Source: 38-11 sp964539975
GTDB taxonomy: Bacteria > Bacillota > Clostridia > Tissierellales > Dethiosulfatibacteraceae
DNA: 64,000 nucleotides
Direction: 5' to 3'
Assembly: GCA_964539975.1 (NCBI GenBank)
Contig: CAZIKK010000009.1
Span: 1-64,000, forward strand
A model generated the notes under the pieces. The model did not search any database. It was given only the letters and a program-made list of their open reading frames with translations, and was not told the origin of the DNA. Below, piece after piece: positions 45,210-53,299 of this stretch (position 1 is its first letter; every line of letters begins with the position of its first letter). Position numbers and translations under genes: made by a program.

Positions 45210-45238
45210 ATTATAACTTAAATGATTGGTAACATCAA
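45210..45238 (-). promoter_or_regulatory. Promoter of the DUF5317-flippase-mazG-hup operon
   Basis: TTGATG (45233-45238), 17-bp spacer, perfect TATAAT (45210-45215) on the minus strand. Confidence 0.78.
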
Positions 45239-45256
45239 GATTTCCATAGGCTTTCT

Positions 45257-45299
45257 AAAAACAATATAGAGCTTGGAATCCAAGCTCTATATTGTTTTT
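45257..45299 (-). terminator. Terminator of hpf
   Basis: 20-bp perfect stem (45257-45276 with 45280-45299), 3-base loop, T-runs at both ends, 10 bases past the hpf stop. Confidence 0.93.
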
Positions 45300-45309
45300 G
45301 ATCTTCTAT

Positions 45310-45837
45310 TTAAAATTCTGGTTCGATCAAACCCACATTATTATCTTTTCTTTTGTACACCACATTAACTTCCTCTGTGTCTGCATTTAAAAATACATAG
45401 AAATTATGATTCACCAAATCCATCTGCAAAGCGGCCTCTTCCACACTCATAGGTTTCATAGCAAATCGCTTTGTTTTAACGATTTTAAGTTCATCCTCTT
45501 CTATGTCTAGCGGTTCGATGTTTTCAAATCTAATGGTTTCTTGGTTATGCTTTCTGCTTTGAAGTTTAGTTTTGTGTTTTCTTATTTGTCTGTCCAATGC
45601 ATCTACTGCACTATCTATGGCGCTGTACATGTCATCGGTAACTTCTTCGGCTCTTATAACTGTCCCTGCAAAAGGTACTGTGATTTCAATGATTTGTCTT
45701 AACTTTTCTACACTTAAGACGACTTTTACCTCCACATCCTTGTAAAAGTATTTGTCCAATTTGGAGAGCTTTTTTTCCACCGTTTCTCTAAGGCTATCGG
45801 TGACACTGATGTTTTTGCCAAATATGTTCGTTTTCAT
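45310..45837 (-). CDS. hpf: Long-form ribosome hibernation-promoting factor
   Basis: 175 residues. The N-terminal domain (about 1-100; MKTNIFGKNISVTDSLRE, SAIDSAVDALDRQIRKHKTK) binds the 30S decoding region. The C-terminal domain (about 118-172; RFAMKPMSVEEAALQMDLVNHNFYVFLN) dimerises two ribosomes into inactive 100S particles. AAAGGAG precedes the ATG. Single-gene unit with a sigma-B-like promoter (45872-45896), two perfect DnaA boxes further upstream and a strong terminator. Confidence 0.97.
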   Translation of the reverse strand: MKTNIFGKNISVTDSLRETVEKKLSKLDKYFYKDVEVKVVLSVEKLRQIIEITVPFAGTVIRAEEVTDDMYSAIDSAVDALDRQIRKHKTKLQSRKHNQETIRFENIEPLDIEEDELKIVKTKRFAMKPMSVEEAALQMDLVNHNFYVFLNADTEEVNVVYKRKDNNVGLIEPEF

Positions 45838-45871
45838 ACGTCAGTCTCCTTTCTTTTGATTGTATTTATTT

Positions 45872-45896
45872 ATACCCAAACAAAAGGGTTATAAAC
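45872..45896 (-). promoter_or_regulatory. Sigma-B-like promoter of hpf
   Basis: GTTTAT (45891-45896), 13-bp gap, GGGTAT (45872-45877) on the minus strand, against the sigma-B consensus GTTTAA-N12-14-GGGTAT. It sits 35 bases ahead of the start codon. Bacillus hpf is sigma-B controlled, which agrees. Confidence 0.6.
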
Positions 45897-45957
45897 CATC
45901 TATCTTATATCTCACAAATTTGTTAATTCTTTATACATCTTATTCTCTTGTGAAAAT

Positions 45958-46009
45958 TGTGGATAACTTTGTTCATAAGTAGTGTTTATGCGGATTATTA
46001 TGTGGATAA
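45958..46009. promoter_or_regulatory. Two perfect DnaA boxes upstream of hpf
   Basis: TGTGGATAA, the reverse complement of the consensus DnaA box TTATCCACA, occurs exactly at 45958-45966 and 46001-46009 in the same direction. Both lie in the 215-base gap between comF and hpf. They may let DnaA regulate hpf or titrate DnaA. Confidence 0.65.
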
Positions 46010-46052
46010 CCTAGCTTTCAATTATGAATGAGCTAATATTTATTCGTAGAAA

Positions 46053-46757
46053 TTATCTGCCTACCGTGATACCGATTACCTGCTCCACACCAGAACCTTT
46101 TAGTGTTCGTGCACATGCTTCCAGAGTTGCACCTGTTGTATAGATATCGTCCACCAATAAAATGCTCTTGTATGATTGTTCTTGTGAAACCATTGAAAAG
46201 GCATGGGTTACGTTTGATTTCCTCGCATGACCTTTTTGCTCCATTTGAGGCGGTGTATGTTTCATTCTCTTAATTAATTCTACCATAGGAATACCTAAAT
46301 GGAAAGAGATATAAACTGCCAATAACTTGGATTGATTGTAACCTCTAACCACTTCTCGCCTTCTATGGATCGGAACAGGAACTATCCCATCAAACCTTGT
46401 CATATCGTTGTTTTTAAGTAATTGGACCATCTGGTACCCAAATAATTTGTAAAGATAGGATTTTCCTAAATACTTGAAAGCATGAAGTTGTTGTCTTGTT
46501 AGACCTTGATAAAGAAGGGGTGCGACTGCTTTATCAAACCATCGTTTCGTTCGGATACAATCATTACACAAAGAAACACTTCCACTAATAGGAGCAGAAC
46601 ACACATTGCAAACATGTCCCCTCAAAGGTTTCATCTTTTGTTCACATTCTCGACACAAATGATCTTCGCCTATGCTTGGTGAGCCATAACCACAAATCAA
46701 GCATAGGTTTCTTTCAGGAAAAAGCCATTCCATCACATCGTTTTTCAAACTGGTCAT
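46053..46757 (-). CDS. comF: ComF-family phosphoribosyltransferase-like protein
   Basis: 234 residues. Cys pairs in the N-terminal 70 residues (CLICG, CREC, CNVC, CNDC) form zinc knuckles. The PRTase core has the PRPP motif ILLVDDIYTTGATLEAC. ComF helps pull single-stranded DNA in during transformation. It follows recD2 by 11 bases in one transcript. No other competence gene except cinA is in the window. Confidence 0.93.
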   Translation of the reverse strand: MTSLKNDVMEWLFPERNLCLICGYGSPSIGEDHLCRECEQKMKPLRGHVCNVCSAPISGSVSLCNDCIRTKRWFDKAVAPLLYQGLTRQQLHAFKYLGKSYLYKLFGYQMVQLLKNNDMTRFDGIVPVPIHRRREVVRGYNQSKLLAVYISFHLGIPMVELIKRMKHTPPQMEQKGHARKSNVTHAFSMVSQEQSYKSILLVDDIYTTGATLEACARTLKGSGVEQVIGITVGR

Positions 46758-46768
46758 TTATCTCACAC

Positions 46769-48985
46769 TCAAAAATATGACTTGATTTGTTCCAGCCTGT
46801 AATCAAGGCCAGAATACCGTTCAGTTGTCTTGTCATTTTCAACCATCATTCTTAAAAATTTTTCACTTCCTACCAGCACAACCAATCGCTGCGCTCGAGT
46901 CACAGCTGTGTACAGTAAATTCCGGTTTAACAACATAGGCGGTGCCCAAGCCATCGGAATAATTACAGCAGGAAACTCGCTCCCTTGACTTTTATGAACA
47001 GTCACTGCATAAGCCAAGATCAACTCATCCATCTGGGTAAACTCGTATTTCGCTTCCCGTTTGTCATCAAATTCGATCCACACACATTCGTCTTTGTCAT
47101 CGATGAAACGGATCCGTCCCATATCACCATTGAATATGCCTTCTCCTCTTTCCCTACCTTTCCCCACAATCTCTATCGTCCATTCAATTTGATAATTATT
47201 CTTGGTTTGCATCACTTTATCTCCCACTCTGAAAGTGAACTCCCCAAGTTTCTTTTCAGATTTTAAGTGAGAAGGTGGATTGAGGGCTTCTTGCATACGC
47301 TTATTTAGTTCTATGGTTCCTGCAATCCCTTTTTTCATTGGAGACAATACTTGAATTTCATCCATTCCGTTTAACCCATAATGAGCAGTCAAACGATCTG
47401 TACACAAAGAAACAATCGTGTCTGTAATATGATTGCCCTCTGTCTTTAAAAAATAAAAGTCTCCTTCTTTAATATTGAAGATGGGCCATTCTCCTTTATT
47501 AATCAAATGGGCATTTGTTTTTATGAGGCTTTTCTCTGATTGTCTGAATATTTTATCTAACCGCGTGATGGGTATCACTCCTGATCGGATCACATCCGCA
47601 AGTACATTGCCTGCTCCCACAGATGGCAACTGATCCTCATCTCCCACCAGAATTAACTGGCTTCCCGTCTCAACTGCCTTAAGCAAGGCATTCATCAAAA
47701 CCACATCCACCATTGACATCTCATCCACAATAACAACTTGACTTTCGATGGGTGATTGTTCATTCTTGTTAAAAAACAGCGTACTCGTATCTTCACTGAA
47801 AGAATATTCCAATAAACGATGAATGGTTTTAGCTTCCTTATTCGATGTTTCAGTAATTCGTTTGGCAGCACGACCTGTAGGAGCACATAATGCCACTGTC
47901 CTTCCAATTTTCTCAAACATGCCAATCAATGTGTTGATCACAGTTGTCTTTCCCGTTCCTGGTCCCCCTGTGATAATGGACACGCCATGTTGGACACCTT
48001 TTACAACGCTTTCTCTTTGTTTGTCAGTCAGTTTTTTTTCTGTTAATCTTTCCATTTCATCCATGAGTCGCTCAATATTCTCATCGGAATGTCTTTTGAA
48101 ATTTATTAGTAGATTCGCTAATTTGTTCGCGACACCTGTTTCCGCATAATAGTAGGGCACATAATAGACACATTCTTCCTCTTTTATGCGCTCAACAAAA
48201 AGCTGTCCTCGAAAAGCCATATTTGATACCACTGCGTCAATGTAGTCAATGCGTACCTTTAAAACTCTCTCAGCATGCTTCTTCAATACTTCCTTAGTCA
48301 AATAGGAATGTCCCTCCCCTGCTGATTCCAACAGCACATAGCGAATTCCCGCTTCAATGCGAAATTCAGAATTTGTGACAATCCCCATTGCAGATGCTAC
48401 CTTATCCGCCAATTTGAACCCAATTCCATGAATGTCTTCTGCCAACCGATAAGGATTTTCCTGAACCTTACGGATGGTGTCATCCCCATATATTTTATAA
48501 ATACGCACACTATAAGCTGGAGATATCCCGTATTGTTGCAAATATAACATAATTTCTTTCAATGCGATTTGTTCTTGGAAACTTTCCAGTATCATCGCGG
48601 CTTTCTTATCACCGATGCCCTCAACCTCTGTCAATCTGCTTGGTTGGTATTGCATGATCTCTAAAGTCTTTACACCAAAACAATCCACCAACTTGTCCGC
48701 GGTGGATTTTCCAATTCCTTTTATCATGCCAGATGACAGATAGTTTTTTATGCCCTCCTGTGTTGAAGGCATCACTATTTCAAATCCTTCAACGTTGAAC
48801 TGCTTTCCATACCTTTTATGAAAAGCCCAGTTTCCTTTGATGGTGATTTGTTCACCTTCCGTGAGGCCAGAAAAAGTACCCGTGAATGTGATCACATCGT
48901 CCTCAGTATCTAATAAACCAACCGTATAACCATTATCATCATTGTAATAAATTATTTCCTCAATTGTGCCAGTGTAAGATTCCAT
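46769..48985 (-). CDS. recD2: RecD2-family ATP-dependent DNA helicase
   Basis: 738 residues. An N-terminal OB-like region and tandem helix-hairpin-helix repeats (about 90-210; LTEVEGIGDKKAAMIL) precede the SF1 core: GGPGTGKTTV (Walker A), VVIVDEMSMVD (Walker B), LVGDEDQLPSVGAG and YAVTVHKSQGSEFPAVI. It is a RecBC-independent 5'-3' helicase of replication and repair. AAAGGAAGGG precedes the ATG. Its promoter faces that of the thioesterase gene. Confidence 0.96.
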   Translation of the reverse strand: MESYTGTIEEIIYYNDDNGYTVGLLDTEDDVITFTGTFSGLTEGEQITIKGNWAFHKRYGKQFNVEGFEIVMPSTQEGIKNYLSSGMIKGIGKSTADKLVDCFGVKTLEIMQYQPSRLTEVEGIGDKKAAMILESFQEQIALKEIMLYLQQYGISPAYSVRIYKIYGDDTIRKVQENPYRLAEDIHGIGFKLADKVASAMGIVTNSEFRIEAGIRYVLLESAGEGHSYLTKEVLKKHAERVLKVRIDYIDAVVSNMAFRGQLFVERIKEEECVYYVPYYYAETGVANKLANLLINFKRHSDENIERLMDEMERLTEKKLTDKQRESVVKGVQHGVSIITGGPGTGKTTVINTLIGMFEKIGRTVALCAPTGRAAKRITETSNKEAKTIHRLLEYSFSEDTSTLFFNKNEQSPIESQVVIVDEMSMVDVVLMNALLKAVETGSQLILVGDEDQLPSVGAGNVLADVIRSGVIPITRLDKIFRQSEKSLIKTNAHLINKGEWPIFNIKEGDFYFLKTEGNHITDTIVSLCTDRLTAHYGLNGMDEIQVLSPMKKGIAGTIELNKRMQEALNPPSHLKSEKKLGEFTFRVGDKVMQTKNNYQIEWTIEIVGKGRERGEGIFNGDMGRIRFIDDKDECVWIEFDDKREAKYEFTQMDELILAYAVTVHKSQGSEFPAVIIPMAWAPPMLLNRNLLYTAVTRAQRLVVLVGSEKFLRMMVENDKTTERYSGLDYRLEQIKSYF

Positions 48986-49006
48986 CCATTCCCTTCCTTT
49001 GAATCT

Positions 49007-49035
49007 ATTATAGGGATAATATGAAACTGGGTAAA
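49007..49035 (-). promoter_or_regulatory. Promoter of recD2-comF
   Basis: TTTACC (49030-49035), 17-bp spacer, TATAAT (49007-49012) on the minus strand. Confidence 0.7.
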
Positions 49036-49053
49036 GGAAAACTTTATCATTTA

Positions 49054-49062
49054 TGTTATAAT
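49054..49062 (+). promoter_or_regulatory. Extended -10 promoter of the thioesterase gene
   Basis: TG-T-TATAAT at 49054-49062, 31 bases before the start codon; no good -35 box, as usual for extended -10 promoters. Confidence 0.55.
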
Positions 49063-49092
49063 AGCATCATCAACTCAGTTTGGAGGTCATTT

Positions 49093-49854
49093 ATGCCACT
49101 AATGAAAACCACCCAGCATTATGATGTTCTGTCTTTCTACACAGATTATAAAAACCGCTTGTCTCCTCAATCCTTGATTGGCATTTTTCAGGATGCTGCG
49201 ACTAATCAATCTTCTTTTTTAGGTGTAGGGTTTTCCTACATGCAAGCCAATCATTTAATCTGGGTTTTGCTAAAGTACAATATCGAGATATTTCGATTGC
49301 CCCACTTTCAGGAAAAAATTAGAGTCGTTACCTTTCCCATGTATTATGAGCGCTTTTATGTGTATCGGAAATTTGAGGTCTACGACGAAAGAAACAACCT
49401 GATCGCTTATGCCTATTCTACTTGGACCATCGTTGATGTGAATACAAAAAAGCTTTGCCGTATCACCAGTGACTTGATTAAAGCATATGGTTTTACAACC
49501 AAAGATCGTTTTTCAGAAAAAATCAACTTCAATCCCATTCCGAAGTTGGACTCTTGTGATGTGGAAACCTCTTTCAAAATTCGTTATATGGATATTGACA
49601 ACAACTTGCATGTCAACAACACAAAATACTTGGCTTGGGCTATTGAAACAGTCCCTTATGAAATTGTTACCAAAAGAGATTTGACTCATGTCGACATTAT
49701 CTATCGTAAAGAGATTCAATATGGGCACACTGTCAATATTCAAAGTAAAATAAATACATACGAAGATAAAACTGAAATCATTCATATGATCACCCACGAA
49801 AACGATTTGCTGTGCCAACTGAAAACCATATGGTCTAGCAAACCTTCTGAGTGA
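49093..49854 (+). CDS. Acyl-ACP thioesterase
   Basis: 253 residues of the FatA/FatB-type double-hotdog family. The first hotdog has SFYTDYKNRLSPQSLIGIFQDAA and WVLLKYNIEI; the second has MDIDNNLHVNNTKYLAWAIE, where Asp, Asn and His form the catalytic set. It releases free fatty acids from acyl-ACP. I chose the ATG at 49093, with GGAGG 6 bases upstream, over an in-frame ATG at 49021. Single gene. Confidence 0.92.
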   Translation: MPLMKTTQHYDVLSFYTDYKNRLSPQSLIGIFQDAATNQSSFLGVGFSYMQANHLIWVLLKYNIEIFRLPHFQEKIRVVTFPMYYERFYVYRKFEVYDERNNLIAYAYSTWTIVDVNTKKLCRITSDLIKAYGFTTKDRFSEKINFNPIPKLDSCDVETSFKIRYMDIDNNLHVNNTKYLAWAIETVPYEIVTKRDLTHVDIIYRKEIQYGHTVNIQSKINTYEDKTEIIHMITHENDLLCQLKTIWSSKPSE

Positions 49855-49960
49855 AAGAAACTCATTTTTTATATCGCTTTTAATGGAAAATTAATCTTCA
49901 TTTATTTTAATTAGTGATAGAATAGTATGGAAATATATGATTGCTTTAAAGGAGGCCATT

Positions 49961-50404
49961 ATGAACCCTGTTGCTCTATTATGGATCGGCGCCGCCGTCA
50001 TTTTTATCATCATCGAAGCCGCCACCATGGGGCTTACCACCATTTGGTTTGCTGTGGCTGCTCTCGTGGCATTGGTTGCCAGCATTTTTAATTTTTCACC
50101 CCTTCTACAAATCACTGTTTTTTTGGTCGTATCGGCAGTGTTAATTTATTTCACAAGACCCCTCGCTGTCAAGTACCTTAAAATTGGCACTATACGCACC
50201 AACGCTGACAAATTGGTAGGCGGTATAGGAAAAGTGACAGAAGAGATCGATAACATGAACGGCAAGGGCCTTGTGAAAATTTCTGGGCAAGTTTGGACAT
50301 CAAGATCATTGAACGAAACCATCATCCCCATCAACTCATTAGTGAAAGTAGATCGGATAGATGGTGTCAAACTAATTGTAAAAGAAATGGAGGAAAAACA
50401 ATGA
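49961..50404 (+). CDS. NfeD-family membrane protein (short form)
   Basis: 147 residues. Three N-terminal membrane segments (LLWIGAAVIFIIIEAATMG and later stretches) are followed by the OB-fold domain (NGKGLVKISGQVWTSRSL). NfeD proteins partner SPFH proteins in membrane microdomains. AAAGGAGG precedes the ATG at 49961. Its stop overlaps the SPFH start. Confidence 0.92.
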   Translation: MNPVALLWIGAAVIFIIIEAATMGLTTIWFAVAALVALVASIFNFSPLLQITVFLVVSAVLIYFTRPLAVKYLKIGTIRTNADKLVGGIGKVTEEIDNMNGKGLVKISGQVWTSRSLNETIIPINSLVKVDRIDGVKLIVKEMEEKQ

Positions 50405-51324
50405 TACCTTTTTTAATTATTCTGGCAATTGCAATTGTAGTCGTCGTAGCCAACATAAAAATTGTTCCTCAGGCAAATGCCTTTGTCATCGAAAGACTTG
50501 GCACATTCCATGCTACCTGGGAAACTGGGTTACATATCAAAATGCCTTTTCTCGACAGGATCGCTCGTAAAGTTTCCTTGAAGGAGCAAGTGGTTGACTT
50601 CCCACCTCAACCGGTAATCACAGAAGACAATGTTACCATGCAAATTGACACGGTTGTCTTTTTTCAAATAACCGATCCAAAATCCTTTACCTATGGTGTA
50701 GAAAGACCGCTTTCCGCCATCGAAAATCTTACCGCAACCACTCTAAGAAATATTATAGGTGATTTAGAATTAGATGAATCCCTAACTTCAAGAGAAGTGA
50801 TCAACACAAAAATGCGGGTAATTCTAGATGAAGCCACTGACCCCTGGGGCATCAAGGTCAATCGAGTAGAACTAAAAAACATCATGCCACCATCAGAAAT
50901 ACAAGATGCCATGGAAAAACAAATGAAGGCTGAAAGACAAAGAAGAGAATCCATCCTTCGCGCCGAAGGTGAAAAGCGATCAGCCATACTTGTCGCAGAA
51001 GGAAAGAAAGAGTCATTAATTCTAGAGGCAGAAGCTGATAAGGAAGCTGCTATTCGACGTGCAGAAGGGCAGGCTGAAGCAATCGTAACCGTTCAAACTG
51101 CAACAGCCGAAGGAATCAAAAAGATTAATGAAGCCCATCCTAGCAAGGAAGTTCTTTCCATTAAAAGTTTGGAAGCCTTTATTGCGGCCGCCGATGGAAG
51201 AGCAACAAAAATTATTATCCCCTCAGAAATTCAAGGAATTGCTGGCCTGGTTTCTTCACTCACTGAAATATCAAAGTCAGCTAAAGAAAGTATTCCTGAA
51301 CTTGAAGAAACAGATTCTCCATAA
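50401..51324 (+). CDS. SPFH/stomatin-like membrane protein
   Basis: 307 residues. One N-terminal helix (MIPFLIILAIAIVVVV), then a prohibitin/band-7 domain (NAFVIERLGTFHATWETGLHIKMPFLDRI opens it) and a long coiled coil with repeated RRAEGQAEA-type heptads. It forms oligomers at the membrane, usually with an NfeD partner encoded just upstream. ATGA overlap with that gene. Confidence 0.94.
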   Translation: MIPFLIILAIAIVVVVANIKIVPQANAFVIERLGTFHATWETGLHIKMPFLDRIARKVSLKEQVVDFPPQPVITEDNVTMQIDTVVFFQITDPKSFTYGVERPLSAIENLTATTLRNIIGDLELDESLTSREVINTKMRVILDEATDPWGIKVNRVELKNIMPPSEIQDAMEKQMKAERQRRESILRAEGEKRSAILVAEGKKESLILEAEADKEAAIRRAEGQAEAIVTVQTATAEGIKKINEAHPSKEVLSIKSLEAFIAAADGRATKIIIPSEIQGIAGLVSSLTEISKSAKESIPELEETDSP

Positions 51325-51391
51325 AATTGTGTTGCTACTGAATACAAAGTACAATCATTGTATATTTTAATACAATTTGTCCTGAATTCTA

Positions 51392-51420
51392 TTGACTTTC
51401 TCCTTTGTTTTTGCTAAAAT
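51392..51420 (+). promoter_or_regulatory. Promoter of the tiny gene at 51472
   Basis: TTGACT (51392-51397), 17-bp spacer, TAAAAT (51415-51420): one of the better promoters in the window. Confidence 0.78.
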
Positions 51421-51471
51421 TTCATAAAATTTAGTCTCGATCTATTTCAAATGCACAAAGGAGATGGGATG

Positions 51472-51585
51472 ATGGAAGAGCGTCATGTATTAACAGAGGA
51501 TGAATTAGAATTGGCTGCCTTATGGGAAGCTGATGACTCCATGAATTATTTTGGTTGTGGTCAGAATATTTTCAATAACAAATAG
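51472..51585 (+). CDS. Short peptide gene, unknown function
   Basis: 37 residues, starting MEERHVLTEDELELAALWE and ending NYFGCGQNIFNNK. The first two thirds are acidic and probably helical; the last third is neutral, with one Cys between glycines. AAAGGAG is 8 bases before the ATG at 51472 (an adjacent ATG at 51469 is possible). A consensus-like promoter lies upstream and a terminator 27 bases downstream, so it is a complete single-gene unit. It resembles no family I know. The acidic-leader-plus-short-core layout suggests a secreted or modified peptide, but no maturation or export gene is adjacent. A small regulatory or toxin-like protein is an alternative. Confidence 0.7.
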   Translation: MEERHVLTEDELELAALWEADDSMNYFGCGQNIFNNK

Positions 51586-51611
51586 GACTGCACTCATCCT
51601 GTACAACAAAT

Positions 51612-51648
51612 AACAGGTATCCGTTGTGATTCACAACAGATACCTGTT
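51612..51648. terminator. Terminator after the tiny gene
   Basis: Stem AACAGGTATC/GATACCTGTT with an inner GTTGTG/CACAAC stem and one C-A mismatch, followed by TTGCTTTTT. It also lies beyond the convergent leuB stop. Confidence 0.85.
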
Positions 51649-51664
51649 TTGCTTTTTATCTTTC

Positions 51665-52726
51665 TCAACCATTGATCTTCTCAATAATCTTATCGGTTAT
51701 TTCAATGGTTCCAAGACATGGCTTGCCCATAGCTATGTCTAGTGTTCTATGTCCTTCCGCCAACGCAGATTTAACAGCTGTCTCTATGGCTTCCGCTTCC
51801 ACAGGCAAATCAAAGCTATATCTCAACATCATTGCGGCAGAAAGAATACTGGCGATTGGATTAGCTTTGTTTTGTCCAGCTATGTCTGGCGCTGAGCCAT
51901 GGATGGGTTCATACATGCCTTTAACTCCTTTTCCCAAAGATGCGGAGGGCAACATGCCAATAGACCCTGTGATCATACTGGCTTCATCGGATAATATGTC
52001 ACCAAACATATTTTCTGTAAGAATCACATCGAACTGTTTAGGATTGATCACCAGCTGCATGGCTGCATTGTCGACATACATGTGTTCCACCGCAACTGAA
52101 GGATATTTTTTATTAATCCGATCCACCGTTCTGCGCCACAAGCGAGATGTTTCCAAAACATTTGCCTTGTCTACACTCACTAGTCGTTTGTTGCGTCCTT
52201 CAGCTATTTGGAAGGCTTTTTCAGCTATCCGTGCGATCTCATGCTCCCAATATTCCATATGGTCGCAAGCATAAGTCTGGGATTTTTCCCTCTTTCCAAA
52301 ATAGATACCACCTGTCAGTTCACGAACGATAACCAGGTCAAGTCCCCCTTCCACCAATTCAGGTTTTAAAGGACACGCTTCTTTCAGCTCCTCAAACATG
52401 ACCGCAGGTCTAATATTGGCATATAGCTCCAAATTCTTTCTTAAAGCCAACAACGCTTTTTCAGGGCGTTGATCACTGGGAAGCGTATCCCATTTTGGTC
52501 CACCAACCGCTCCCAATAAAACAGCATCTGCTTGTCTGCAAACCTCTTGGGTTTCTTCTGGAAGGTTTTTTCCTGTTTCATCTATGGCAATACCCCCCGC
52601 CAAAACTTCTTTAAAGTTGAAAATGTGGTCATACTTTGAGCCGATAGCCTTTAGAGCCCGCATAGTTTCATCCATGATTTCAGGCCCTATGCCATCTCCT
52701 TTAATTACGGCAATTTCATATGTCAT
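51665..52726 (-). CDS. leuB: 3-Isopropylmalate dehydrogenase
   Basis: 353 residues. VIKGDGIGPEIMDETM opens it, VRELTGGIYFG is the substrate loop, and DILSDEASMITGSIGMLPSASLG the cofactor region. It oxidises and decarboxylates 3-isopropylmalate with NAD in leucine synthesis. GGAGGAG is directly upstream of the ATG at 52726. Last gene of leuACDB. Confidence 0.97.
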   Translation of the reverse strand: MTYEIAVIKGDGIGPEIMDETMRALKAIGSKYDHIFNFKEVLAGGIAIDETGKNLPEETQEVCRQADAVLLGAVGGPKWDTLPSDQRPEKALLALRKNLELYANIRPAVMFEELKEACPLKPELVEGGLDLVIVRELTGGIYFGKREKSQTYACDHMEYWEHEIARIAEKAFQIAEGRNKRLVSVDKANVLETSRLWRRTVDRINKKYPSVAVEHMYVDNAAMQLVINPKQFDVILTENMFGDILSDEASMITGSIGMLPSASLGKGVKGMYEPIHGSAPDIAGQNKANPIASILSAAMMLRYSFDLPVEAEAIETAVKSALAEGHRTLDIAMGKPCLGTIEITDKIIEKING

Positions 52727-52755
52727 ATTCTCCTCCAACATTTATAGTTTATTCC

Positions 52756-52798
52756 ATTGTTTCTTATTGGTTTCTTATTGGTTTCTTATTGGTTTCTT
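52756..52798. repeat. 11-bp tandem repeat over the leuD stop codon
   Basis: Three perfect copies of ATTGGTTTCTT (52766-52798) plus one copy shortened by one base (52756-52765). The leuD stop codon (52786-52788) is inside the array, and leuB starts 30 bases past its end. Confidence 0.9.
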
Positions 52799-53283
52799 AA
52801 TTCGTTTTGAACGTAGGGAACCAATCCTCCTGCATGGATGATCTTTTGAATGAACTGAGGAAAAGGTTGAGACTGATAGGTTTCACCTTTTGTTAAATTG
52901 TGTATTTCACCTGTGGTAAAGTCTATCTCAACTTGATCGTCTTCATTTATTCCCTCTACTGCCTCCTCACACTCCATAATTGGCAAGCCAATGTTAAACG
53001 CATTTCTATAGAATATTCTAGCAAAGCTCTTTGCAATCACACAAGATACACCTGACGCTTTTATTGCAATAGGAGCATGCTCTCTGGAAGATCCACAGCC
53101 AAAGTTTTTACCTCCCACGATAACGTCTCCCTCTGCCACTTTTTGTGCAAAGTCTTTGTCAATGTCCTCCATACAGTATTTTGCCAATTCTTTTGGGTCT
53201 GATGTGTTCAAATGTCGTGCTGGAATGATAACATCTGTATCCACGTTGTCACCATATTTAAATGTTTTTCCTTTTACTATCAT
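52786..53283 (-). CDS. leuD: 3-Isopropylmalate dehydratase small subunit
   Basis: 165 residues, the short form typical of anaerobes and archaea. GDNVDTDVIIPARHL and GGKNFGCGSSREHAPIAI are the swivel-domain signatures. With LeuC it isomerises isopropylmalate. Its last codons and stop lie inside an 11-bp tandem repeat. Confidence 0.96.
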   Translation of the reverse strand: MIVKGKTFKYGDNVDTDVIIPARHLNTSDPKELAKYCMEDIDKDFAQKVAEGDVIVGGKNFGCGSSREHAPIAIKASGVSCVIAKSFARIFYRNAFNIGLPIMECEEAVEGINEDDQVEIDFTTGEIHNLTKGETYQSQPFPQFIQKIIHAGGLVPYVQNELRNQ

Positions 53284-53299
53284 GTGATTTCTCCTTCGC

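Noticed and set aside
51325..51391. Terminator after the SPFH gene
   Set aside because: Only short AT-rich inverted repeats such as TACAA-TCA-TTGTA are present, without a GC core or T-run.
52756..52798. CRISPR-type array
   Set aside because: The repeats are contiguous 11-mers with no spacers and no cas gene is nearby.
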